NCBI GenBank assembly: GCA_964651395.1
Contig: CAZYXZ010000064.1
Span: forward strand, 1-20,657
DNA length: 20,657 nt
DNA from: CAZYXZ01 sp964651395
Lineage (GTDB): Bacteria > Actinomycetota > Actinomycetes > BP-191
Direction of reading: 5' to 3'
Below, in pieces: positions 6,588 to 14,075 of this stretch. The position numbers and the translations under genes are program-made. The notes under the pieces are model-generated. The model saw only the letters and a list, made by a program, of their open reading frames with translations, did no database searches and was not told where the DNA came from. Each line of letters starts with the position of its first letter. The stretch's first letter is position 1.

Positions 6588-7706
6588 CTACCCCGCCGTC
6601 GGTGAGGTACCTGCGGCATCGAAGTACGCGGCCCAGGTCGCGGCGGCCGCGGCCGACCAGGTGAATCCCGACGCCCGCGCGCGACCGAGCCGGGCCAGCT
6701 CCGCGCGCCGCGCGGCGTCGCTCGCGAGCTCGACGACCGCCCCGGCGAGCGCGACCGCGTCACCGACCGGGACGACGGTGGCCGCGCCGCCGGCCACCTC
6801 GACCAGCGCGGGGGCCGACGACACGACGACCGGCACGCCCAGCGCCATGGCCTCCAGCACCGGCAGCCCGAAGCCCTCGGCGCGCGACGGCGCGACCAGG
6901 GCGAGCGCGCCGTCGAGCACCGCGGCGAGGTCGGCGTCGTCCAGCCGGCCGAGAGCCCGCGCCCGGCCCGGGGCCAGGCCGGCCGTCGTGCTCGCCGTGT
7001 CCAGGTCGACGTCGCCCCAGCCGCTCGGCCCGGCGACGAGCAGGTCGACGCCGGCCAGGTCCGGGTGGGTGAACGCGGCCAGCGCCACGTCGAGCCCCTT
7101 GCGGGGCTCGAGCGTGCCCACCGCGACGGCGTAGCGGTCGGGTACGCCGAGCCGGCGGCGGCGGTCCGCGGCGTCGCCCGGGACCCGCAGCCCGTCGGCC
7201 ACGCCGTGCGGGATCACCCGCACCCGGTCGCCGAGGTGCAGCAGCGGTGCGAGCTCGTCGGCGACGGCCTGCGTCGGCACGATGACGACGTCGGCCTCGC
7301 GCGCGGCGCGCGCGGCCATGCGGAGGTGGAACGCGACGCCGCGCGCGGTCAGCGTCTCGGGGTGGGTCCACGGGACGGCGTCGTGGATGGTGACGACGAG
7401 CGGCCGGCCGCGGCGCGGCGGCACGAGCAGGGTCGGCGCGTGCACGACGTCGACGTCGCGCGGCGCCGGACCCATGCCCCGCTCCCAGGCGACGGCGAGT
7501 GCCCGCGACCCGAGGGGCAGCCGGTGCGGTCCGTGGACTCCGGGAACGGACGCCGGCCGGCGGTCGACGTGCAGGGCCACCCACGAGTGGACGGAGCAGC
7601 CGTCGGGCGCGTCGGCGGCCAGCGCCCGGGCGAGCTCGACGGCGTAGCGCGCGGTCCCTCCCGGGACCTCGGCGAGCGACTGCTCGAGGACGAGGCCCGC
7701 GCGCAC
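6588..7706 (-). CDS. GT4 family glycosyltransferase, paralogue of the adjacent GT4
   Basis: The 372-residue GT-B glycosyltransferase shows V-P-G-G-T-A-R-Y (14-21), V-V-H-A-P-T (87-92), V-V-T-I-H-D-A-V-P-W (104-113), V-G-T-L-E-P-R-K-G (196-204) and the EX7E motif with E277 and E285 in A-E-G-F-G-L-P-V-L-E-A-M. It is a retaining sugar transferase acting at the inner membrane face. GTG at 7706 lies just two bases after the SpoIID gene stop (TGA-CC-GTG), so it is almost certainly translated from the same message. Its pairing with the similar gene at 5400-6527 suggests duplication and consecutive sugar additions (inference). Donor and acceptor cannot be read from the sequence. Confidence 0.85.
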   Translation of the reverse strand: MRAGLVLEQSLAEVPGGTARYAVELARALAADAPDGCSVHSWVALHVDRRPASVPGVHGPHRLPLGSRALAVAWERGMGPAPRDVDVVHAPTLLVPPRRGRPLVVTIHDAVPWTHPETLTARGVAFHLRMAARAAREADVVIVPTQAVADELAPLLHLGDRVRVIPHGVADGLRVPGDAADRRRRLGVPDRYAVAVGTLEPRKGLDVALAAFTHPDLAGVDLLVAGPSGWGDVDLDTASTTAGLAPGRARALGRLDDADLAAVLDGALALVAPSRAEGFGLPVLEAMALGVPVVVSSAPALVEVAGGAATVVPVGDAVALAGAVVELASDAARRAELARLGRARASGFTWSAAAAATWAAYFDAAGTSPTAG

Positions 7707-7708
7707 GG

Positions 7709-10600
7709 TCAGCGGATCGAGTACGTGATGCGGACCACGGGAGCGGCCCAGCGCCAGCCCTCCCAGAGCATGCCGAAGTCCTCGCTGTAGCGCCCCGGTG
7801 CGCGGCTGTTGCCGGCGAGCGGGAAGAGGAACCGCGCGACCTCGCCCGGCTCGACGGTCGTCGCGCCGGGTCGAGTCAAGTTCGACGTCAGCGGTCCCGG
7901 CCGGCTAGCCGAGAGCCAGCCCGCGGCGCGCGCGGGTGAGCCGCCCGACGTACGCGACGCGCTGCGCACCGCGCCGCCGACCGGCCACGAGAGGTCGCCG
8001 GTGTTCTTCAGGTCGAAGTAGGCCTGCCCGGTGCCCGCGCTCGGGACGGCCAGGGCCGAGGAGACCACACGGCTGATGCTCGCGCCGAAGTTGCCGGTGC
8101 GCACGTGGACGACGCCGGAGACGACCGGGCCGTACCAGGTCACGCCCTCGACGAGCGCCCGGAACGACTTCGTGTAGGTACCGACCGGCGAGCTGCCGAC
8201 GGACAGCGGCACGAACCACTCGCCGACCTCACCCGGGTAGACCGCGCTGACGCCGGGCCGCGACACGTTGCGCCTGAGGGTGCCCGGGCGCGCCTCGCTG
8301 AGCCACGCGCTGGTGCGCATCGGGTCCGGGTGGTTGGCCGGGTTCTGCGTGCCGAGCCGGTCCTGCCCGACCGGCCACGGGTCGCGGCCGGCGTTGCGCA
8401 GCCGAACCAGCAGGGAACCGGTGCTGCCGGGGAACTTCGGCAGCGACTGCGTCGCGGGCGGGGCGCCGAAGAGGACCGCGTGCCGGCTCGGGTTGGGGTC
8501 GGTGCGGATGACGTAGAGCCGGGTCGCGGCACCGGTGATCCACGACCGGTTCTCCCACACCGGCTCGAAGATCTCGCTGGTCTCGCCGGCCGTCGCGCCG
8601 TTGCCGTGCACGGTGAAGTCGAAGTAGCCGATCTGGCCCGGCGCGACCTGCGTGGCGCCGTCGACGCCGAGGACCCCGCCGAGCGCGGCCGGCCGGCTCG
8701 GGCTCAGCCACCCCGGCCCGGCCGAGAGGCTGTTGCGGTTGCGCGGCTCGGCCGTCGCCAGCTTCACGTCGCCACCGACCGGCCACGCGATGGTGCCGGT
8801 GTTCTTGAACAGCAGCCGCACCGTCACGGAGCCGTTGCGCTGCAGGATCGTGCCGCCGTTGGGCTGGACCGGCGGCGGGCCGCCGTCCGTGCCGGTCTCG
8901 GGGGTACCCGGGCCCGGCCGCGTGCCCGCTCGGATCGCCGTGTAGACGGCGTTCTGCACGACGACGGTCCACGTGACGGTGTCGCCGAACGGCGTACCGG
9001 AGCCGATGCGCAGCCGGTACTCCGGCTTGTAGGTGCCGGCGTTCACCGCGGTCACGTCGAACGCGAGCTGGAACTCGGCGTCCTCACCGGGCGCGATGTC
9101 CGTGGCACCCGGGCGCGTCTTGTTCCCCATGAACTGGCCGGGCTGGGTGCTGTGGCTGGTCAGCGGGTCCGCGCTGCCGGCCGGCGACGCGACGGACAGG
9201 TGCAGGCCGGTCGTGGACCACGACGACATGCCGGCATTGCGCATGACCACCGTCATGAGGCGGGTCGGGTCGGCCGGCGGCCGGGTGATCGTCGGGTCCG
9301 GGCTCTTCGAGATGACGCGGCCGTCGAGGACCGAGCGGATCTTGAACCACGAGCCGCGCAGCCCGTTGGACGAGCCGGGCCACTGGTTGGCCAGCACGAT
9401 GCCGCCGCCGCTGGCGTCGACGGACGTGGGCACGCCGTTCTTCAGCCCTTCGAGGACGACCGCCTTGACCCGGCCGCCCCACTCGCCGCCCCCGTCGCGC
9501 TCGGTGATCCGGATCCGGGTCAGCGTGCCGACGCTGGGGTAGCGCGCCTCGATCTGCGCGGCCGTCACCTGACCGGCCCAGTCGTGGTGCGGGCTCGCGA
9601 TGGCGTCCCAGGGGTCCGCCTTCGCCGACAGGTACGGGAACGTCGAGTGCGCCGTTGAGTGCCCGCCGTTGCTGGAGGAGAACTCGGCGAAGATCGGCCC
9701 GCCGCCGTACGCGCGCACCATGCCGCGCGTCGCGGCGATCGCCTCGTTGGTGCTCGCGCTCTCGAGGTTGACCACGCTGCCGTCGGCGTTGGTCAGCTTC
9801 ATGCCGCCGTACACCTGGCACTGGATGGTCGAGCAGATGTCCCACTGCGCGCTGGCCGGGACGTGCGCGCGCTTGTAGCCGGAGTACGACCGCGCGGCGA
9901 TCGACTGCGCCTTCAAGGCCTCGGGGTGCCACGACGCCGGTGACTCGCGCGGCACCACGCCCTGGAGGTACTGCTCCATCGACAGCGAGTTCACGGTCGC
10001 GAGCGTCGTCTCGCCGGTCTTCACCGCACGGACGACGCCGCGGTAGTCGCGCGCCGAGCCGTTCGCGAAGTAGACGCGGACCGTCGACACGCCCTCGAAC
10101 TGCAGCGGACCGGCCCACGTTGCCTTGCCGCCGGTGGACCAGCCGACCCACGCGCCGCCGGTCAGGTGCTGCAGGTGCAGTCCGGCCGCGTCGACGGTCG
10201 CGCGCCACTTGGTCGGGCCGCTGGGCAGGACGTAGCGCGCGGCGGTCGCGATGTCGCGGACGGCCAGGTTGGCGACCGCCTGGACCTGCGTGTCCTTGCC
10301 CTCGTCCTCCTGGATCAGCACGCGCATCGGCGCGTCCGCCATCGTCAGCGCGGTCGTGCCCGGGTAGTAGGTCTCGACGATCGTCGTGGCGCTGACGCCG
10401 TGCGTCGCCGCGCCCTGCGCGCCCCACTGGGACAGGCCGCGGCCGTGCCCCCAGCCGTGCCCGTCGACCCGGAAGATCCCGTCCGCCGGCCGCAGGTAGA
10501 CCTCCTCGGCGTACGCCGTCCCGGGCAGCGTCGCGGTCACCAGCGTGCCCGCCGCGGTCGCCAGGAGGGCGAGAACGGCGGTGCGGTGGGCCCAGCGCAT
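7709..10600 (-). CDS. Secreted SpoIID/LytB-domain protein with four C-terminal Ig-like repeats
   Basis: The 963-residue protein starts at ATG 10600, with AAGGA seven bases upstream. A Sec signal peptide spans 1-31 (cleavage after A-Y-A). The SpoIID/LytB region follows (about 40-425). It has G-H-G-W-G-H-G-R-G-L-S-Q-W-G-A-Q-G (47-63) and, later, Y-L-Q-G-V-V-P-R-E-S (211-220), where E219 matches the catalytic Glu of SpoIID, and E-A-L-K-A-Q-S-I-A-A-R-S-Y (227-239). SpoIID is a peptidoglycan lytic transglycosylase acting on denuded glycan in sporulating Bacillus; here the role is likely wall remodelling outside the cell. Four repeats of roughly 110-130 residues follow (about 440-550, 583-698, 718-836, 845-963). 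Each has N-[AT]-G, a W five to seven residues later (W-P-V-G in three), then R-P-G-x-[ST] or similar and P-G-[EQ] before an aromatic strand. No LPXTG or membrane anchor is seen. It heads a run of glycosyltransferase genes. Confidence 0.88.
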   Translation of the reverse strand: MRWAHRTAVLALLATAAGTLVTATLPGTAYAEEVYLRPADGIFRVDGHGWGHGRGLSQWGAQGAATHGVSATTIVETYYPGTTALTMADAPMRVLIQEDEGKDTQVQAVANLAVRDIATAARYVLPSGPTKWRATVDAAGLHLQHLTGGAWVGWSTGGKATWAGPLQFEGVSTVRVYFANGSARDYRGVVRAVKTGETTLATVNSLSMEQYLQGVVPRESPASWHPEALKAQSIAARSYSGYKRAHVPASAQWDICSTIQCQVYGGMKLTNADGSVVNLESASTNEAIAATRGMVRAYGGGPIFAEFSSSNGGHSTAHSTFPYLSAKADPWDAIASPHHDWAGQVTAAQIEARYPSVGTLTRIRITERDGGGEWGGRVKAVVLEGLKNGVPTSVDASGGGIVLANQWPGSSNGLRGSWFKIRSVLDGRVISKSPDPTITRPPADPTRLMTVVMRNAGMSSWSTTGLHLSVASPAGSADPLTSHSTQPGQFMGNKTRPGATDIAPGEDAEFQLAFDVTAVNAGTYKPEYRLRIGSGTPFGDTVTWTVVVQNAVYTAIRAGTRPGPGTPETGTDGGPPPVQPNGGTILQRNGSVTVRLLFKNTGTIAWPVGGDVKLATAEPRNRNSLSAGPGWLSPSRPAALGGVLGVDGATQVAPGQIGYFDFTVHGNGATAGETSEIFEPVWENRSWITGAATRLYVIRTDPNPSRHAVLFGAPPATQSLPKFPGSTGSLLVRLRNAGRDPWPVGQDRLGTQNPANHPDPMRTSAWLSEARPGTLRRNVSRPGVSAVYPGEVGEWFVPLSVGSSPVGTYTKSFRALVEGVTWYGPVVSGVVHVRTGNFGASISRVVSSALAVPSAGTGQAYFDLKNTGDLSWPVGGAVRSASRTSGGSPARAAGWLSASRPGPLTSNLTRPGATTVEPGEVARFLFPLAGNSRAPGRYSEDFGMLWEGWRWAAPVVRITYSIR

Positions 10601-10633
10601 GCAGGAGTCCTTCGACGTCAGGGGTGAGAACCC

Positions 10634-10662
10634 ATCTTCACCCGCCGACGGGCGAGTCACAA
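10634..10662 (-). promoter_or_regulatory. Weak candidate promoter for the SpoIID gene
   Basis: On the minus strand TTGTGA (complement of 10657-10662) and GAAGAT (complement of 10634-10639) are separated by exactly 17 bases. The -35 is TTGACA-like; the -10 matches only at its second and last positions. Inverted repeats overlap it: 10643-10646 with 10651-10654 in the spacer, and GGGTGA (10622-10627) with TCACCC (10638-10643). These could be operator or leader structures. Confidence 0.3.
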
Positions 10663-10671
10663 CGACCCCAG

Positions 10672-10685
10672 CCGTCACATGACGG
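10672..10685. promoter_or_regulatory. Palindrome upstream of the SpoIID gene, candidate operator
   Basis: CCGTCA-CA-TGACGG is a perfect 6+6 inverted repeat with a two-base centre, sitting just upstream of the candidate -35 of the SpoIID gene. Such a short spaced palindrome suits a dimeric regulator, but no known box is recognised. Confidence 0.3.
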
Positions 10686-10711
10686 TGTTGTGGACGAAAA
10701 CCCCGAATTCA

Positions 10712-10761
10712 CGCCGAGTGGAGAACTACCGCCGGAAATGGCGGTGGATCTCCACTCGGCG
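10712..10761 (-). terminator. Strong hairpin terminator after the mcd-like gene
   Basis: CGCCGAGTGGAGA (10712-10724) pairs perfectly with TCTCCACTCGGCG (10749-10761). After one A-A mismatch the stem continues with C-G and T-G pairs, then ACCGCC (10728-10733) with GGCGGT (10740-10745), closing a six-base loop. It begins eight bases past the stop of the acyl-CoA dehydrogenase gene. A GGGGTTTT run follows shortly on the minus strand. It separates the two minus-strand runs. Confidence 0.85.
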
Positions 10762-10768
10762 AGGTGGG

Positions 10769-12361
10769 TCAGGCGGTGGCGCGGTCGACCAGGCGGCGGG
10801 CGATGACCTTGAGCGTGAGGGTCTCGTCGGTTCCTTCGAAGATCGACAGGACGCGCGCGTCCACGAAGTAGCGCGAGACGGGGAACTCCTCGGCGTAGCC
10901 CATGCCGCCGTGGATCTGCATCGCCTCGCGCGTGACCCACTCGGCGGCGCGGCAGGCGTAGGCCTTCACCATCGAGGCCTGCATGCTGCCTTCACCGGCG
11001 GCCATGAGCTTCGCGACGGCGTACATGTACTGACGGGCCGACTGGATGATCACGGCCATCCGGCCGAGCTTCACCTGGGTGAGCTCGAAGTCGATGATCG
11101 GGGACCCGAACACGACGCGGTTCTGCGCGTACTCGTGGGCCGCCTCGTACGCCGCCTGCATCACGCCGACCGCGCGGGCCGCGGTCTGCAGCCGGCCGTT
11201 CTCGAAGCCCTGCAGCGTCAGGTAGAAGCCGCGGCCGACGCCCTCGGGGCCGCCGACCAGGTTCTCGGCGGGGACGACCCAGTTGTCGAAGGCGACCTCG
11301 TAGGAGTGCATGCCGCGGTAGCCGATCGTGTCGATCGCACGGCCTTCCATCTTGCCGCCGCTGTCCTGGGTGAACTCGAAGCCGTGGCCGTCACCGCGCG
11401 GCTTGGGAACGATGAACAGCGACAGCCCGCGATGCGTGGTCGAGCGGTCGGGATCTGTGCGCGCGAGCAGCATGAGGATGTCGGCGCGGGCGGCGAACGT
11501 GCACCAGGTCTTCACGCCGGTGATCGAGTACCCGCTGCCGTCGGCGGTCGGCGTCGCCGCGATCTTCACGCCGCCAGCGTCCGAGCCGAAGTCCGGCTCG
11601 GTGACCGCGACCGCGTTCATGATCTCGCCGGAGGCGAGCTTCGGCAGCCACTCCTCCTTCTGCTCCTGCGTCCCGCCGCCGACGATCGCGCGGGTCAAGA
11701 TCTCCGGCCGCGTGATCAGCGAGCCGGCCGCGCCGAGCGAGCCGCGCGACAGCTCCTCCGTGGCGACGACCATCGCCATGTACTCGCTCTCGCCGCCCTC
11801 GGAGAAGCCCCCGAACTCGGCCGGCACCGACAACCCGAACGTGCCCAGCTCGGCGAGGCCGGCGATGACGTCCTCAGGGATGTCGTCGTTGTCGCGGTGG
11901 ATCCGCTCGGCGACCGGCCGGACCCTGTCCTCGGCGAAGCGCCGGAACGTGTCCTGGACCATCACGAAGTCGCTGTCGAGGTGGCGGTCTCCGGGCGTTC
12001 CGGCGAGCGACGCGACGAAGGCCGGCGCACGGTAGGTCGACAGGAACTCGTGCGCGGGAGCCAGTTCTGCCGGGTCGACACCCCAGGCCGCGTCGCGGCC
12101 GATCATCCGCGACACCAGGTCATGGATCGCGTCGGCTACGAACGCGCAGGCGATCCGGCCCTCGGTCTCGCCCTTCTCGCCGTAGGCGAGCACCGCGCGG
12201 GTGCCCTCGATGGCCGCGGCGGCGTGGGCGAGGTCGTAGGCGATCGTCTGGTTCTCGTCGATGCCGCCGTTCGCCGACAGGTTGCGGAACGCGGTGTCGA
12301 CCAGCGCGCTCGCGAGGTCGACTGCGGTGCGGGCGGCGGCGAGGTCAGGAGTCGTGGTCAC
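10769..12361 (-). CDS. mcd: Acyl-CoA dehydrogenase, probable (2S)-methylsuccinyl-CoA dehydrogenase
   Basis: The 530-residue flavoenzyme has an N-terminal extension of about 130 residues ahead of a complete acyl-CoA dehydrogenase fold, the layout of Mcd in the ethylmalonyl-CoA pathway. There Mcd oxidises methylsuccinyl-CoA to mesaconyl-CoA with FAD. Seen: Q-D-T-F-R-R-F-A-E-D (136-145), V-A-V-T-E-P-D-F-G-S-D (251-261), W-C-T-F-A (286-290), D-T-I-G-Y-R-G-M-H-S-Y-E (344-355), Q-I-H-G-G-M-G-Y (482-489), and I-F-E-G-T (507-511), where E509 is the expected catalytic base. The Mcd match is from remembered family sequences and is strong through 130-520. GTG at 12361 lies 17 bases inside the upstream membrane-protein gene, so it is cotranscribed with a glycan run. 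No ccr, ecm or mesaconyl-CoA hydratase gene is in the window. Another long-form acyl-CoA dehydrogenase is the alternative. Confidence 0.75.
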   Translation of the reverse strand: MTTTPDLAAARTAVDLASALVDTAFRNLSANGGIDENQTIAYDLAHAAAAIEGTRAVLAYGEKGETEGRIACAFVADAIHDLVSRMIGRDAAWGVDPAELAPAHEFLSTYRAPAFVASLAGTPGDRHLDSDFVMVQDTFRRFAEDRVRPVAERIHRDNDDIPEDVIAGLAELGTFGLSVPAEFGGFSEGGESEYMAMVVATEELSRGSLGAAGSLITRPEILTRAIVGGGTQEQKEEWLPKLASGEIMNAVAVTEPDFGSDAGGVKIAATPTADGSGYSITGVKTWCTFAARADILMLLARTDPDRSTTHRGLSLFIVPKPRGDGHGFEFTQDSGGKMEGRAIDTIGYRGMHSYEVAFDNWVVPAENLVGGPEGVGRGFYLTLQGFENGRLQTAARAVGVMQAAYEAAHEYAQNRVVFGSPIIDFELTQVKLGRMAVIIQSARQYMYAVAKLMAAGEGSMQASMVKAYACRAAEWVTREAMQIHGGMGYAEEFPVSRYFVDARVLSIFEGTDETLTLKVIARRLVDRATA

Positions 12362-13271
12362 GGGCGGTGAATCTACCTGCGCGCCTGCCGAGGACCGCGA
12401 CCGCCGCCCAGGTGAGGTCGGCCACAGTCACGACGAGGCGGGAGACGACCGCGAGCAGGGTCGCGGCGGGGGTGCCGAGGGTGTCACGGAGGATCACGAC
12501 CAGCGCGCCTTCGCGGACGCCGAGGCCGCCGGGGACGATCACGACGAGGAAGCCGACCGCCCACGCGAGCGCGAACCCGCCCTGCGAGAGCAGGAACAGC
12601 CGCCCGCTGTCCGGCGCGAGGTCCCGGGCGAGCAGCCACACCTGCACGCCGTGCAGGAGCCAGCACGCGGTGGCCCAGCCGACGCCCGTGAGGACGCCGC
12701 GAGCGGACAGCGCGTGCTCGAGCGGCTCCTTGCGCAGCAGCCGCAGCCCTCGGTTGACGATCACGGTGAGGTACGGCGGGTGCAGGACCACGGCGGCGAC
12801 CGGCAGCACCGCGAGGGCCCAGAGGTAGCCGCGCGCGCCCTCCTCGGCCACCCACGGCAGCGCCGCGCCGGCGACGAGGAGCGAGCCGGTCAGGCCGAAG
12901 CCCATCGAGACGAGTCCCGCGGCGGCCATGCGCGTGCGCGGCACGTCGTGGTCGCGGCCGAGCTCCATCTGCGTGACCACCGGCCAGACCGAGCCGGGCA
13001 GGTACTTGCCGAGCTGGCCGACGTAGAACACCCGCGCGGCGGCGCGCAGCGGGAGTGCCGAGCCGAGGTCGGTGAGGACGGCGCGCCAGGAGAGCATCGA
13101 GCAGACCAGCCCGGCGAGGACGAGCACGAACCCGCCGAGCAGAGTCAGCGGCGAGAGCTCGTCGAGGTGGTCGCCCACCTCGCCCCACTGACTCGCGAGC
13201 GCCGCGACGACGAAGCCGAGGACGACGAGCGCGAACAGCGCGCGCAGGACGCGACGGGCGCGCTCGCTCAC
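12345..13271 (-). CDS. LPG-synthase-TM / UPF0104 family membrane protein (flippase-like)
   Basis: The 308-residue integral membrane protein has about seven or eight hydrophobic segments (near 9-27, 42-60, 117-137, 149-169, 193-215, 226-246, 252-262, 270-294). Family motifs are Y-V-G-Q-L-G-K-Y-L-P-G-S-V-W (83-96) and V-P-G-G-L-G-V-R-E-G (246-255). The family includes the transmembrane half of MprF, which flips lysyl-phosphatidylglycerol, and archaeal AglD. Here there is no lysyl-transferase domain. Between glycosyltransferase and methyltransferase genes, a role in moving or holding a lipid-linked sugar is a reasonable inference, not shown. The GTG at 13271 overlaps the methyltransferase stop as GTGA; the frame stays open upstream but the overlap start gives a normal N-terminus directly before the first membrane segment. 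Confidence 0.8.
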   Translation of the reverse strand: MSERARRVLRALFALVVLGFVVAALASQWGEVGDHLDELSPLTLLGGFVLVLAGLVCSMLSWRAVLTDLGSALPLRAAARVFYVGQLGKYLPGSVWPVVTQMELGRDHDVPRTRMAAAGLVSMGFGLTGSLLVAGAALPWVAEEGARGYLWALAVLPVAAVVLHPPYLTVIVNRGLRLLRKEPLEHALSARGVLTGVGWATACWLLHGVQVWLLARDLAPDSGRLFLLSQGGFALAWAVGFLVVIVPGGLGVREGALVVILRDTLGTPAATLLAVVSRLVVTVADLTWAAVAVLGRRAGRFTARDHDS

Positions 13272-14068
13272 GTCGCGACGGGGGCCGGCGGGACGCGCAG
13301 GGCCGGGCCGGCCGGCGTACTCGGCGACTTGGTCGCCACCCAGATGTAGGTCGGCACCACCGGGCGCAGTGCCTTGAGCATCGGCAGCGGCAGCTTGCTG
13401 ACCGGACCCTTCACGACGTCGCCGGCGTGGAACACGTCCGGCGAGGAGAGCACGGCGTAGGTGTAGTCGTGCACGTAGAGGTTGCGCGCGAGCTTCCGCA
13501 GCCCGGCCCACGTGCGGAACCGCTCGTGGTAGCGGTCCGCGCGACCGAAGGCGCGGACGTAACGGTCGGCGAGCGCCGGCGCCAGGTAGGAGAGGAACGG
13601 CAGCCGGTAGTGCGGCTCCATGACGCCGAGCCGGTTGCCGAGGCCGAGGTAGAGGACACCGTCCGGCTTGAGGACGCGCCGCAGCTCGGCGATGACGGCG
13701 TCCGGGTCGAGCACGTGCTCGTAGATGTGGTTGAAGACGATGACGTCGAGCGAGTCGTCCGCCCAGGGCAGCGCCTCGCCGTCCGCGCAGAGGAAGAGGA
13801 TGCCGGCGCCGAAGCGCTCGTGCGCCCGCGCAAGGCCCGGCACGTCGATGTCGACGCCGGTGACGTTGCCACCACGCCGGCGCAGCTCGTCGGCGACGAA
13901 ACCGACCGAGCAGCCGACGTCGGCGATCGCCAGCCCCGTGAAGTCCTCGGAACCGCGAAAGTGGCCGATGACGCTGGCGATCTTCGCGGCCTTGGTACGA
14001 CGGGTCGCCTCGTCGGTCATGAGCGGCTGGAACTCGCTGTAGGCGAGCTGCTTCTCCCGAGGCGTCAT
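13268..14068 (-). CDS. Class I SAM-dependent methyltransferase
   Basis: The 266-residue protein is a Rossmann-fold methyltransferase of the Methyltransf_11/UbiE type. Motif I is I-A-D-V-G-C-S-V-G-F-V (48-58), the acidic ribose-binding position is in G-V-D-I-D (71-75), and F-N-H-I-Y-E-H-V (112-119) is motif IV. L-K-P-D-G-V-L-Y-L-G (133-142) is the post-core strand. The region beyond 150, rich in Tyr, His and Arg, could recognise a sugar or lipid acceptor. ATG at 14068 follows the GT2 stop by seven bases, and the stop overlaps the membrane-protein start. Placement suggests it methylates a sugar or glycolipid in the same pathway (inference); the substrate is unknown. Confidence 0.85.
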   Translation of the reverse strand: MTPREKQLAYSEFQPLMTDEATRRTKAAKIASVIGHFRGSEDFTGLAIADVGCSVGFVADELRRRGGNVTGVDIDVPGLARAHERFGAGILFLCADGEALPWADDSLDVIVFNHIYEHVLDPDAVIAELRRVLKPDGVLYLGLGNRLGVMEPHYRLPFLSYLAPALADRYVRAFGRADRYHERFRTWAGLRKLARNLYVHDYTYAVLSSPDVFHAGDVVKGPVSKLPLPMLKALRPVVPTYIWVATKSPSTPAGPALRVPPAPVAT

Positions 14069-14075
14069 CGCCGGC

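Noticed and set aside
6576..6590. TAGCG/CGCTA mini-hairpin over the GT4 stop codon as a terminator
   Set aside because: The stem is only five base pairs, with no T-run, and the run appears to continue across it.
10601..10711. Cyclic-dinucleotide riboswitch ahead of the SpoIID gene
   Set aside because: The gap is short and I could not find the conserved core of the ydaO or GEMM classes; only simple inverted repeats are visible.
10679..12370. 563-codon plus-strand open frame opposite the mcd-like gene
   Set aside because: The minus-strand protein carries every acyl-CoA dehydrogenase motif; this frame has none.
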